Notes under the pieces: model-generated
What the model was told of the DNA's origin: nothing
What the model saw: only the letters and a program-made list of their open reading frames with translations
The model's database searches: none
Made by a program: the position numbers and the translations under genes
NCBI RefSeq assembly: GCF_011064615.1
Contig: NZ_JAALJH010000049.1
Coordinates: forward strand, 1-64,000
From: Aquisphaera insulae
GTDB taxonomy: Bacteria > Planctomycetota > Planctomycetia > Isosphaerales > Isosphaeraceae
Direction of reading: 5' to 3'
Length of the DNA stretch: 64,000 bases
In this document: positions 25,700 through 34,792 of the stretch, one piece after another
How positions within the stretch are numbered: the first letter of the stretch is position 1
Layout: each line of letters begins with the position of its first letter

Positions 25700-28357
25700 A
25701 TGGCTCGAACGAAGAAATCGCCGCTCCTCTTTCATGGTGCCGCAATGATCCCAGCGCGATCCCGTCGATCCATGAAGGTCCTGTCCGGCATGGCCGCGGA
25801 GCGACTCGAATATCGCCATCTCCTCTCGGCGACGTCCATCCTCACCGCCCCATGGCCGGCCCACGCCGCCGGGGCGAGCGGGGCGGACGGCGACGGCTCC
25901 GGCGCCGAGGGCGATCTCGAGGCGTCATCCGTCGCCGCCACGTCCCTGATCGCCAGCCCGGCGGACCATTCCCGCCTCACCGCGCCGGCGAGCGAGATCC
26001 GGGTCAGCTTCCCGGACACGATCGACTATCTCTGGACCGACGGCGACATCCGGCTCGATGTCGTGGCGCCGGACGGGTCCGCCGCTCCGTACTTCGGGAT
26101 CGGCGAGATGCCCCCCGCGACCTTCGATCCCAGCGGGACGACGGCGACCATCGCGCTCGATTCTCCCCTCCCGGCGGGCCGTTACAGGATCGTCCTGGCG
26201 GGCGGATCGCTGGAGTCCATGATCTTCAGCGGGGGGCTCTGGGACGATTCCTCGGACCAGATCCTCTCCGACTTCACGGTCGCGACGCAGGGGGCCACGC
26301 TCGACGATGCGACCGACATGGGGACCATCGGCAGCCAGGTCGTGTCGCTGTCCGACTCGCTCGACCTGACGGCCTTGCCGAACGTCAAGCTCTACAAGGT
26401 GACCCTGGCCCCGGGACATTCGTGGCGGCTTGGCGTCCAGGTCGATGCGCAGTCGATCGGCAGCCGGCTCCTCCCCGCGCTCTCGCTCTTCGATTCCGCG
26501 GGGAACGTCCTCGCGACTCGGGACATTGGCACGGGACGTCCGATCGCCACCAATGACCCCTATCTCTTCGCGGGCCTCGGAGCCGGGACGTACTACATCG
26601 GCATCTCCGGCGCGGGAAACCTGCCGGGGACGGACGGGGGCTACGATCCCATCGAGGGATCCCTCGGCATCAGGGGGATGGCCCAGCCTGGCGGCGATTT
26701 CCGCCTGGATGTGGTCGCCGACCCCACGGATTCTCCGACCCGAGTGACCGGGTGGAGCCTCCACTGGGAGGACTCGCTGGACCCCAGCCCGACGACCCTG
26801 ACGGTTGCCTTCTCGGGTCCCATCGATCCTCACAGCCTGCTGACCGATAGGCCGCTCGTCGTGGTCGACTCCGCGGGGCGGAAGTGGCCCCTGGTCGCGA
26901 TCGGCTACAACGAGCCGCTCAGCCAGGTCACCTTCGCCTTCGGTGAGCGCCTGCCCGCGGGGTCTTACACCCTCGTCGATCCGGAAGGTGGGCTCGTCGA
27001 TCTCACGGGGGAGAGGCCGGTCGCCGCGGGCCTTCCCGCGGGGAGCCTGGCAACCTGGACCGTGGCCTCGAGGTCGACTCCGGCCGGGGCGGGCGACCTG
27101 GGCGTCGCCTGGCCGTCGGGCCATGGCCTTTCGACCGGCTTGCAGGTTCCGGCCGGCCAGTCGCGGACCCTGAGGGTCGTGATCCCCGTCGCCGATCTCT
27201 ACTCGATCGCGGCGGTGGTGAATGGCGGCGAGGTCCGGATTACGAAGGGAGGAGAAGGGGGTACCCCGGAGGACGTCGCGATCGATCCGGAGACCGGTAT
27301 GTCCTTCGTCTTCCTCCGGCCCGGGGTTTATCTCTTCACGTTCCAGGCCGTCGGCGGTGAGGCCGCTTCGATCGACTGGCAGATCAACGGACTTCCTCTG
27401 TCCCCGGAATCGCTCGTCAATAACGGGATCGGGCAGACCTCGGCCCTCTCGCTCAGGATCACCGGGACCGCGGACGGTGGGCTCTCGGCCGCCAATCCTC
27501 CCACCCTGGCCACCGTGACGCCATGGACCACGGCGCCGACGGCCCCGCAGTCCCTGAACCGGGGAGTCAACACGGTCGAGCCGGACGTGGCGGGGCAGGG
27601 GGGCGCCAGTTCGCGAATCCTCCTGGCGTCGAGCGTCCATCAGCAGGACGGGGCCGCGGTCTTCGCGGGCAGTCTCTCCATGAGCCTCGATTCCAACCTC
27701 ATGGGGCGGCCGGGGATCCCGGGCCAGTCCCAGCCGGGTGTGGGGCTCTCGGCGGCCTCGGGATTCGTCGTCCAGGGGAACCGAGCCGTCACGCGTGAAA
27801 ACCGTGCGAGCTATCCCTACGACGGGCCGGCCGATCCCGACGATTCGGACGAGTCAGAGGCCTCGGAGGATGGGCCGGTGGCGGACCGAGGGTCGGGCGC
27901 CGACCGCGATCCTGCGCCCGCGGATTCGGCCGTGATCCGTGTCACCGCGGACGCCGATGACCGCGCGATCCGTCGCGCAGATCGGCTCGCCGAGATCGCC
28001 GATACGCTCCTGAGCTGGGTCTTCCCGAGGTCCTCCGGAGCGGCGGACATCGGAGGCGTGGGGGAGAATCGAGCCGCCGCCCGAGGCGCGGGGGACCTCG
28101 GTCATGCGCTGAAGGTTGCCGGTCCGGGGACGCCGAAGGCGGAGCTGCATTCGGGGCGGATCGAGAGCGAACGCGCCGGGCTGGTCGCACCGGTCAGTGG
28201 GCTGGTGGCGGCGGCGGCCGCCTACCGTCTCCATCAGCTTTCCGCCAAATGGTGGCGCCGGACCGGCTCGACGCGCCCGATCCCTCAGCCACGAGGGATC
28301 AACCACCGGCCGCATTGGCCCAGGAATCGCCCGATGCCCGTCAGGGCGTCCCGTTGA
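25700..28357 (+). CDS. Large secreted LEPR-XLL-like protein with Ig-like and PPC-type domains
   Basis: This 885-residue protein begins with a basic leader and AAERLEYRHLLSAT, matching the LEPR-XLL-type N-terminus. It then shows a bacterial Ig-like domain (SPADHSRLTAPASEIRVSFP ... LPAGRYRIVLAG, about 85-190), a PPC-type domain (YKVTLAPGHSWRLGVQVDA ... LGAGTYYIGISG), and a second Ig-like unit (TTLTVAFSGPIDPHSLL ... LPAGSYTLVDPEG). The C-terminal 200 residues are acidic, then basic and Pro-rich (GINHRPHWPRNRP). No catalytic motif is seen; it is a surface or matrix protein. Starts at 25745 or 25772 are also possible. It is in the same direction as the metalloprotease, which might process it. Confidence 0.78.
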   Translation: MARTKKSPLLFHGAAMIPARSRRSMKVLSGMAAERLEYRHLLSATSILTAPWPAHAAGASGADGDGSGAEGDLEASSVAATSLIASPADHSRLTAPASEIRVSFPDTIDYLWTDGDIRLDVVAPDGSAAPYFGIGEMPPATFDPSGTTATIALDSPLPAGRYRIVLAGGSLESMIFSGGLWDDSSDQILSDFTVATQGATLDDATDMGTIGSQVVSLSDSLDLTALPNVKLYKVTLAPGHSWRLGVQVDAQSIGSRLLPALSLFDSAGNVLATRDIGTGRPIATNDPYLFAGLGAGTYYIGISGAGNLPGTDGGYDPIEGSLGIRGMAQPGGDFRLDVVADPTDSPTRVTGWSLHWEDSLDPSPTTLTVAFSGPIDPHSLLTDRPLVVVDSAGRKWPLVAIGYNEPLSQVTFAFGERLPAGSYTLVDPEGGLVDLTGERPVAAGLPAGSLATWTVASRSTPAGAGDLGVAWPSGHGLSTGLQVPAGQSRTLRVVIPVADLYSIAAVVNGGEVRITKGGEGGTPEDVAIDPETGMSFVFLRPGVYLFTFQAVGGEAASIDWQINGLPLSPESLVNNGIGQTSALSLRITGTADGGLSAANPPTLATVTPWTTAPTAPQSLNRGVNTVEPDVAGQGGASSRILLASSVHQQDGAAVFAGSLSMSLDSNLMGRPGIPGQSQPGVGLSAASGFVVQGNRAVTRENRASYPYDGPADPDDSDESEASEDGPVADRGSGADRDPAPADSAVIRVTADADDRAIRRADRLAEIADTLLSWVFPRSSGAADIGGVGENRAAARGAGDLGHALKVAGPGTPKAELHSGRIESERAGLVAPVSGLVAAAAAYRLHQLSAKWWRRTGSTRPIPQPRGINHRPHWPRNRPMPVRASR

Positions 28358-28426
28358 GCCAGCGGCCGGCTTGCGGACGAGGGCGGCCGCGCGATCGGTC
28401 CGATCGCTCGCCCGCCCTCCGGTCGT

Positions 28427-29446
28427 TCAGGCGCACCAGGGCCGCGCGCGGTTCTTCGATCGCTTGAGGGCCTTGACGGCGATCTCCACGTTGCCGGCGA
28501 GCTGGAAGTCGAACATGCCCGCGACGACGAAATCGGCGCCGTGCTGGAAGGCATGGTTGATCCCGACCTGGGCGGGGATGGCCCCGGCGGCCATGACCTT
28601 GAAGGCGAACCAGGGTTTCTTGACCCCCTTCATGAACGCCTCGGTCTGGTCCGGATGGAGGTCGAAGATGTTGTCGTGATATCGGTCGTGGGCGTCGCTG
28701 CTGCCGGTGTACCAGCACCATTCCTCGCGCTTCTCCGCGGGGGTGGCCGACCAGTAGTTGTCCGGGTGGAATGTCTTGACGTAGAACTCGTTGCCGATGC
28801 CGTTCTTCTCGCAGGCGATCGGCGTCTGGAGGGAGTGGCTGCCCACGCCGGCCGGGACGCCGGCCGCCTTGATGATCTCGGTCATCCGGCCGATGGCATC
28901 GACCTGGTTGTTCATCGTCATGTGGTCGGTCCGCTCGCCGTGCCCATACAGGGCCTCGACGCCCAGATCGACGAGCTGCTTGACCTGTTCCTTGACCTTG
29001 GTCGCGTCCAGCGGATCCGCGTTGATGCAGACCAGCATCTGCATCTTCCCGCCCCGCTCCTTGCGATAGCGGACGATGTGCTCGACGCAGGCCGGATCGA
29101 CCTGGATCATGTTGACGCCGGACTGTTCCGCCTGCTCCAGGGTGTCCAGGATCCGCGTGTCCGTGTTGTATTCTCGCAGCAGGCGTGAGACGTACAGTAA
29201 GTCTCGGCTGTGAGCCCAGCCGCCGAAAAGGTTGCCGCCCATCACCAGGCGGCTGACCGACAGCTTGCCGAGCTTGCCGCAGGGGAGCGATTCTCCGCGA
29301 TAGGGGGCGTGGTGGGCCTGGCCTCGCGGCTCGCCCTCCTGCGCGGCCTGGAGCGATTTCTCCTCGAGGCTGACGAAGGCCCCCGTGGCCGCGGCCCCGA
29401 GAACGGCCGAACTCATGAAACGGCGTCGATCGGTTGATTCTGCCAT
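28427..29446 (-). CDS. Tat-exported TIM-barrel (aldo/keto reductase-like) protein
   Basis: This 339-residue protein starts with a twin-arginine signal (STDRRRFMSSAVLGAAATGA). Its mature part begins GKLGKLSVSRLVMGGNLFGG, resembling the first strand of aldo/keto reductases. It continues with barrel-like strands ending in MIQVDPACVEHI, MQMLVCINADPLD, VEALYGHGERTDHM and PWFAFKVMAAGAI. The usual reductase catalytic Asp-Tyr-Lys-His set is not evident, so activity is uncertain. A Tat signal suggests folding or cofactor loading before export. The start at 29446 was chosen for its AGAGGA site and for placing the Tat motif at the N-terminus; the frame is open 38 codons further upstream. Confidence 0.7.
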   Translation of the reverse strand: MAESTDRRRFMSSAVLGAAATGAFVSLEEKSLQAAQEGEPRGQAHHAPYRGESLPCGKLGKLSVSRLVMGGNLFGGWAHSRDLLYVSRLLREYNTDTRILDTLEQAEQSGVNMIQVDPACVEHIVRYRKERGGKMQMLVCINADPLDATKVKEQVKQLVDLGVEALYGHGERTDHMTMNNQVDAIGRMTEIIKAAGVPAGVGSHSLQTPIACEKNGIGNEFYVKTFHPDNYWSATPAEKREEWCWYTGSSDAHDRYHDNIFDLHPDQTEAFMKGVKKPWFAFKVMAAGAIPAQVGINHAFQHGADFVVAGMFDFQLAGNVEIAVKALKRSKNRARPWCA

Positions 29447-29663
29447 CGTGAAATCCTCTGGCAAGGGGCCTCCCGCATCGAAGGCCAGATCGCGGGCAGG
29501 TCGGCGTGGCCCGCATGGCGCGAGTATGCCCCCAAATGGGGGGCGCGGCAAGGGGGACACAGGCCCCTCGCGCCGATTGTGAACCCATGCAGCCCGCCGC
29601 TAGAATTGCCCCGAGCGGACGTTCGAGGCCGGTTGCCAGATGTCCTTCACGAAGGAGGCTTCC

Positions 29664-31010
29664 ATGAGGTCTTCTCGCGGTTCCGCGATGATGGCCTTCC
29701 TTGCGGGGACCCTCGCCTGCGGGGGATGCGGGGCGCCGCTCCTGGTCCAGGTCGAGACCACGGTCCAGCCCGACGGGAGCTGCACTCGGACGATCTGGCA
29801 GCCCGAGGGAGAACTGCTGCCCGCCGCGGCGAAGTCTCCGGACTGGGCGGCGAGGTGGACTGGTATTGAAGCCGTGGTTGTCCCGCCGGCCCTGCGGGAT
29901 GTCGCCCCCCACCCGGAGAGGAAGTACTTCAGGGCCGTGGGAGTGTTCCCGAGCGTCGCCGCGATTCCCGACCACTATGAACGGTCGGCCCCGGAACTTC
30001 CGGGGGGGCCGTCGAGCGTCTTCAAGAGGGCCTATGGCAGGCGCGACCTCGGATTCGTTGTCGAGCACCGGTGGGAGGAGTCGGTCACGAACATCGTGAA
30101 TCGCGCCGACTTCATCCGGGCGCGCGACGAGCTGCTGGATCGCGGCCTGCCGATGCTCGACGAGTGCATCGATCGCGTCTACGGCGTCGACTTCGATGTC
30201 AGCGGCCTGCACGATTACCTTCGCCGCGACGGGCGGCTGCTCCTCGAGAAGGCCGCATTGATCTATTTTGAAATCAACTCTCGCCACCTGGCTGAGAAGG
30301 CGGCGACGGTCGAATTTGCCAGGACGGCTCGCGCGGTCGGGCTGGACCTGCTCGACGCCAAGGGATCCGTCGTGGATTCCGACGAGGCGAGCCGGCGCGT
30401 CCGGGAATACCAGAGGCACCGGCTCGTCCTGGGCGTCCGCCATCGCGACGGTTCCCGCCTGACCCCGTCGGAGGTCGACGCAATCCTCGCACCGGGACCG
30501 GGGTCGCCATACACCGCGCGCGCCGAGGAGTACTTCAAGACCCATCAGGACGACCTGAAAGGGCTCCTCGGCCCGATGGTCCGGATGACGGGCCTCTACC
30601 ATTCCGTCATCCCCTTCGCACCATCCGGCGCCTCCACCGTCCGATTCGCCTTCCGGATCCAGCTCCCGGGAGAGATCGTCGAGACCAACGGCAAGGCGGA
30701 CGGCCCGGCGCGGGCCTCCTGGCGATTCTCCGGGGACGACCTGTATCCCTCGGGCCTCTCGATGAGGGCACGGAGCCTGGAGATTGATGAGGCTTCCCAG
30801 CGCCTCGTCCTGGGGCGCGTCGCCGTCAAGGGCCGCGCCGAGGCGGAAGCACTGGCCTCCCTGCTCGAGTCCAACGAGTCCCTGAGAGCCCTCGTGATCC
30901 GCATCCGGGAGACGCGGAACCCCGGGCTCCTCGGCGAGCATCATCCGGCCAAGGCCGAGGAGAGGGCCTCGTTCGAGAGGCTCCGCCGCCTGCTGGGGGT
31001 CGAGAAATGA
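29664..31010 (+). CDS. Lipoprotein of unknown function
   Basis: This is a 448-residue protein with a lipoprotein signal peptide: SRGSAMMAFLAGTLACGG, where LAC gives the lipobox and the Cys is near residue 19. The rest is mostly alpha-helical with charged helices (HDYLRRDGRLLLEKAALIYF) and has no recognised domain or active-site motif. It is probably attached to a membrane on the periplasmic side. The start at 29664 has a strong GAAGGAGG site; an ATG eight codons upstream is weaker. It converges with the small membrane-protein gene that ends 27 bp away on the other strand. Confidence 0.75.
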   Translation: MRSSRGSAMMAFLAGTLACGGCGAPLLVQVETTVQPDGSCTRTIWQPEGELLPAAAKSPDWAARWTGIEAVVVPPALRDVAPHPERKYFRAVGVFPSVAAIPDHYERSAPELPGGPSSVFKRAYGRRDLGFVVEHRWEESVTNIVNRADFIRARDELLDRGLPMLDECIDRVYGVDFDVSGLHDYLRRDGRLLLEKAALIYFEINSRHLAEKAATVEFARTARAVGLDLLDAKGSVVDSDEASRRVREYQRHRLVLGVRHRDGSRLTPSEVDAILAPGPGSPYTARAEEYFKTHQDDLKGLLGPMVRMTGLYHSVIPFAPSGASTVRFAFRIQLPGEIVETNGKADGPARASWRFSGDDLYPSGLSMRARSLEIDEASQRLVLGRVAVKGRAEAEALASLLESNESLRALVIRIRETRNPGLLGEHHPAKAEERASFERLRRLLGVEK

Positions 31011-31037
31011 GTCGCCGGCGCGACACCCTCGAACCGA

Positions 31038-31493
31038 TCAGAGGGGGTCGGACTTGTCGTCGTCGTGTGCGTCCTCGCGTTTCCGCCGCGCCTCGCGGCG
31101 GATCGAATCGATCGACTCGTGGACGATCCGGCGGCGATGCCGGCGGGCGTAGTCCCGGGTGGCGGCCAGGTCCACCAGGGCGAGCACCAGCAGGGAGACC
31201 ATGAGCCCCATGATGACGATCCACACGATCGGGAAGAGCACGCTGGGGCGGCGATGCGGCGTCCACTCCAGGATCGCCCCGACGACGACCAGGACCGCGA
31301 CCGAGGCGACCAGGCCGATCCCCAGCCCGCGGCGGAGGTCCTGGCGGGCGAAGTGGGCGCGATCCTCTTGCGAGCGGTCCTCCTCGCGGGCCCGGCGCTC
31401 ATACCACTCGCGCAGGCCCAGGAACAGGGCGATCATGAAGAGCCCGGTCGCCAGGCCGAGGCTCGCGGAGGGGTAGTCCTGGGTCTCGGGCAT
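31038..31493 (-). CDS. Small three-helix membrane protein
   Basis: The 151-residue protein has a first hydrophobic segment (ASLGLATGLFMIALFLGL), a charged loop (YERRAREEDRSQEDRAH), two further segments (IGLVASVAVLVVVGAIL and FPIVWIVIMGLMVSLLVLAL), and a basic/acidic tail. No family is recognised. The frame starts at a TTG at 31517 that overlaps the stop of the upstream Ser/Thr kinase gene (TTGA), so translation could begin there. I chose the ATG at 31493 as the more usual codon. Coupling to the kinase suggests a regulatory or substrate relation, which is inference only. Confidence 0.7.
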   Translation of the reverse strand: MPETQDYPSASLGLATGLFMIALFLGLREWYERRAREEDRSQEDRAHFARQDLRRGLGIGLVASVAVLVVVGAILEWTPHRRPSVLFPIVWIVIMGLMVSLLVLALVDLAATRDYARRHRRRIVHESIDSIRREARRKREDAHDDDKSDPL

Positions 31494-31513
31494 CGCGGTG
31501 CCAATCCGGGTGG

Positions 31514-32992
31514 TCAATAGGCGTCGAGCCGGGTGAGCTGCTGCTCGATCTGGTCCGACTTGCGGCCGATCTCGAGGATCGCGTCACGAAGCTCGGAGGA
31601 ACGGACCTGGTCTCTCGAGAAGGTCCGCGACATCACGAACATGGGCGAGCCGAGCACGTGGCGAATCGACAGACTGCCGTATGTCAGCCTGGCATTCAAG
31701 GCCAGCGCGGCGCCGTAGTGGCGTGGTTCGGCCGGCCCGCAGACCGAGAAGACCGTCAGGAATCGTTCCCCCCGACTGCCGTCGTTGACCTCGACGAGGA
31801 CCTCCTGAAGGCGCTCGCCCTGACTCTGCGGGAGGACGATCCGGAAGCTCTCCCGACTCCCCTGCACGAAGCAATCGATGTCCTGCATGCTCTCCCGGAT
31901 GAGGGCCTCCGTGTCGCGCAGGTGCTGGATCACGCGGCGGAGCTCCTCCGCGAGCTCCTGGGCCGAACCGTGGCGGCTTGCCGGGGACTTCGCCAGGCAG
32001 CGCTCGATGACGGCGATCAGCGGCTCCGGCATCCCGGGCACGACCGACCGGAGGTCGGGCACGGGCTGCGTCTGATGGAGACGGATGAGCGAGCGGATGT
32101 TCCCGGATGCGAACGGCAGCAGGCCGGAGACCAGGTAATGGAGCATCACGCCGACCGCATAAATGTCCGATTGCCGACTCCCCGTCTCCCCGCGGAAGAG
32201 CTCCGGCGCCATGAACGTCGGGGTGCCGGCCACGCGGTCGGTCGCCAGCCCGACGAGGCTCTGCGCCAGGCCGAAGTCCGCGAGCTTGGCCTGCCCATCG
32301 GGCGTCAGCAGCACGTTCGCCGGCTTGACGTCGCGGTGGATGATCCCCGACCGATGGGCCGCGTCCAGGGCCAGCGCCACCTGACGGACCAGTCGGGCGG
32401 CCCTCACCGGCCGGAACGGTCCGTTATGGATCAGGCACTCCCGGAGGCTGATCGCGCCCTCGATGTACTCCATCTCGATGAAGTAGTAGCCCCGCGCCGT
32501 GCCGAGATTGTGGATCATCACCACGTTGGGGTGGATGAGGTTGGCCGCGGCACGCGCCTCGGCCCAGAACTGGCCGCGCTGCGTCGAGTGCCGAGCCATC
32601 ACCCGCGGGCTCATGATCTTGAGCGCGCTGACCCGCCCCAGGCCGAGGTGCCGGGCCCGATAGACCCGGCCCATGGCCCCTCGCCCGACCTCGGAGAGGA
32701 TCTGGTAGTTGGCGATCGTCTTGTCCAGCAGCGGAGTCCAGAACTCCTCCGACTCGGCATCCGGCCCCGCGGGCGCGGTCTCCGTCTCCGCCGGCGCGGC
32801 AAACTGGCCCGTGCCGTGGATGCTGAGGATATCGAACCCGTCGACCTCCTCGCCGTCGACGGGCCGGCTAACGACGCCTGCCGGAGACTCCGGACGCGCC
32901 GAGGGCCGTTCTCCGCCGCCGCGAGCCGGCGGGGCGAGAGGCAACGAATGGAGGGGGACGGATTGAGGGAGCAGGCCCTGCGACATGACCAT
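31514..32992 (-). CDS. Ser/Thr protein kinase with YbjN/secretion-chaperone-like C-terminus
   Basis: The 492-residue protein starts with a disordered Pro-rich region (about 1-90). A complete Hanks-type kinase domain follows: GRGAMGRVYRARH (glycine loop), ALKIM (Lys), HRDVKPANVLL (catalytic loop), DFGLAQ, MAPELF, then a helical C-lobe to about residue 360. The last ~125 residues (SMQDIDCFVQGSRESFRIVL ... LEIGRKSDQIEQQLTRLDAY) have the alpha/beta pattern of YbjN or type III secretion chaperone domains (ERFLTVFSVCGP, ALALNARLTYGSLSIRHV). There is no transmembrane helix, so it is a cytosolic kinase whose tail probably binds a partner. The start at 32992 is one of two Met codons two residues apart. 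Confidence 0.85.
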   Translation of the reverse strand: MVMSQGLLPQSVPLHSLPLAPPARGGGERPSARPESPAGVVSRPVDGEEVDGFDILSIHGTGQFAAPAETETAPAGPDAESEEFWTPLLDKTIANYQILSEVGRGAMGRVYRARHLGLGRVSALKIMSPRVMARHSTQRGQFWAEARAAANLIHPNVVMIHNLGTARGYYFIEMEYIEGAISLRECLIHNGPFRPVRAARLVRQVALALDAAHRSGIIHRDVKPANVLLTPDGQAKLADFGLAQSLVGLATDRVAGTPTFMAPELFRGETGSRQSDIYAVGVMLHYLVSGLLPFASGNIRSLIRLHQTQPVPDLRSVVPGMPEPLIAVIERCLAKSPASRHGSAQELAEELRRVIQHLRDTEALIRESMQDIDCFVQGSRESFRIVLPQSQGERLQEVLVEVNDGSRGERFLTVFSVCGPAEPRHYGAALALNARLTYGSLSIRHVLGSPMFVMSRTFSRDQVRSSELRDAILEIGRKSDQIEQQLTRLDAY

Positions 32993-33199
32993 GGACCTGC
33001 GATCTCTTCGCAGGTTCCCGCTTTTCGGTAACGTGGATGAATCCAGCGCGGTCGGGCGACCGCTCGGCAAGGGAGGGAGAGTGGGGTGGGTTCAGCCGAC
33101 TCATCGACCTTCTCTGCCTTACTATTATAGTCGACAACCCGGCAATGTCGCGTCGCGAACGGCCCGTTGTCCGCGCAAGTCCTTTCCAGTAAGGGAATT

Positions 33200-33229
33200 A
33201 AAAAAGCCACGTCCCTCAAGGGGCGTGGC
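33200..33229 (-). terminator. Intrinsic terminator after gnd
   Basis: On the minus strand GCCACGCCCC and its partner GGGACGTGGC form a ten-pair stem with a TTGA loop, followed by six T residues. It lies about 65 bases after the gnd stop codon and so ends the pfp-gnd transcript. Confidence 0.85.
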
Positions 33230-33292
33230 GGCCTGGACAGGACTCGGATGAGCGACCGGGGCGGACGGGCTCGCATCGGGATCGACGCGGGC

Positions 33293-34759
33293 TCAGACGT
33301 TGTACGACGTCGACGTCACGTCGCCTCCCCGGCCGGTCCAGTTGGTGTGGAAGAACTTACCCCGCGGCTGGTCCACTCGCTCGTAGGTGTGGGCGCCGAA
33401 GTAGTCGCGCTGGGCCTGGAGGAGGTTGGCGGGGAGCCGGGCGCTCCGATAGCCGTCGAAATAGCTGAGGGCGGAGGTCATGGCGGGCAGGGGGATGCCG
33501 TGGGTGATCGCCGCCGCGCAGACGCGGCGCCAGCCCTCCTGTGCCCGGGTGATCTCGTCGCGGAAGTAGGGATCGAGGAGCAGGTTCGCGAGGTGCGGGT
33601 CCTTGTCGAAGGCCTCCTTGATCTTCCCCAGGAACGCGCTCCGGATGATGCAGCCGCCGCGCCACATCAGGGCGACGGCGCCGTTGTTGATCTCCCACTT
33701 CGACTCGACGGCCATGGCACGCATCAGGGAGAAGCCCTGGGCGTAGGAGATGATCTTGCTGGCGTAGAGCGCCCGCTCCAGGTCGTCGACCATCGTCTGG
33801 AGGTTCCCCTTGAAGGGGGGCGTGTGACTCTTGAGGACCTTGGATGCGGCCACGCGCTCGTCCTTCTGGGCGGACAGGGTGCGGGCGAAGACGGCCTCGG
33901 CGATGAGCGTCAGGGGGACGCCCAGGTCGCACGCCGAGATCACGGTCCACTTTCCGGTCCCCTTCTGGCCGGCCGTGTCCAGGATCAGGTCGACCATCGG
34001 CTTGCCCGATTCCGGGTCCTTGTAGCCGAGGATGTCCGCGGTGATCTCGATCAGGTAGCTGTCGAGGGGCCCCTTGTTCCACCTCGCGAAGACGTCGTGC
34101 ATCGCGTCCGGTTCGAGGTTGAGCATCGTCCGCATGACGTCGTACGCCTCGCAGATGAGCTGCATGTCGCCGTATTCGATGCCGTTGTGGACCATCTTCA
34201 CGAAATGCCCCGCGCCCTCCGGACCGACCCAGTCGCAGCAGGGGGTGCCGTCGGCCACCTTGGCGGCGATGGCCTGGAAGATCGGCTTCACGTAAGGCCA
34301 CGCCTCGGGGTCGCCGCCGGGCATGATCGACGGGCCCTTGAGCGCGCCTTCCTCTCCGCCGGAGACCCCGGTGCCGATGAACCTGATCCCCTTCTCCTTG
34401 AGCGCCCGGGTCCGGCGGGTGGAGTCGGGAAAGTGCGAGTTCCCGCCGTCGATCAGGATGTCGCCAGGCTCCAGCAGCGGGACCAGCTCGTCGATGACCT
34501 GGTCGACCGGCGAACCGGCCTTGACCATCATCATGATCTTCCGCGGCTTCTTGAGCGCCGCGACCAGCTCCTTGACGTCGTGAGTCCCGATGATCGTCTT
34601 GCCCTTGGCCCGGCCGGCGACGAAGTCGTCCACCTTGGACGTCGTGCGGTTGAACACGGCGACGGTGAAGCCGTGATTGGCCATGTTGAGGACGAGGTTT
34701 TCCCCCATCACGGCCAGACCGACCAGGCCAATATCCGCGGTTCCGTTCGTCGTGCTCAT
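33293..34759 (-). CDS. gnd: 6-phosphogluconate dehydrogenase (decarboxylating)
   Basis: The 488-residue protein has the full-length 6PGDH pattern: N-terminal NADP fold ([20 protein letters not shown]), [35 protein letters not shown], the catalytic [17 protein letters not shown] with Lys and Asn, and the C-terminal [26 protein letters not shown]. It oxidises 6-phosphogluconate to ribulose-5-phosphate and CO2 in the pentose phosphate pathway. The start at 34759 gives the family's usual N-terminus. An in-frame ATG at 34792 directly follows the TGA of the upstream phosphofructokinase gene, so the two genes are likely co-translated. A terminator follows. Confidence 0.97.
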   Translation of the reverse strand: MSTTNGTADIGLVGLAVMGENLVLNMANHGFTVAVFNRTTSKVDDFVAGRAKGKTIIGTHDVKELVAALKKPRKIMMMVKAGSPVDQVIDELVPLLEPGDILIDGGNSHFPDSTRRTRALKEKGIRFIGTGVSGGEEGALKGPSIMPGGDPEAWPYVKPIFQAIAAKVADGTPCCDWVGPEGAGHFVKMVHNGIEYGDMQLICEAYDVMRTMLNLEPDAMHDVFARWNKGPLDSYLIEITADILGYKDPESGKPMVDLILDTAGQKGTGKWTVISACDLGVPLTLIAEAVFARTLSAQKDERVAASKVLKSHTPPFKGNLQTMVDDLERALYASKIISYAQGFSLMRAMAVESKWEINNGAVALMWRGGCIIRSAFLGKIKEAFDKDPHLANLLLDPYFRDEITRAQEGWRRVCAAAITHGIPLPAMTSALSYFDGYRSARLPANLLQAQRDYFGAHTYERVDQPRGKFFHTNWTGRGGDVTSTSYNV

Positions 34760-34792
34760 GGCGTGTGATCCCTGGGGTTTCCTGAGGTTCAT

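Noticed and set aside
34760-34792. Longer start for gnd at 34792
   Set aside because: The extra 11 residues are unlike the family N-terminus, although TGA-ATG contact with pfp is noted as possible coupling.
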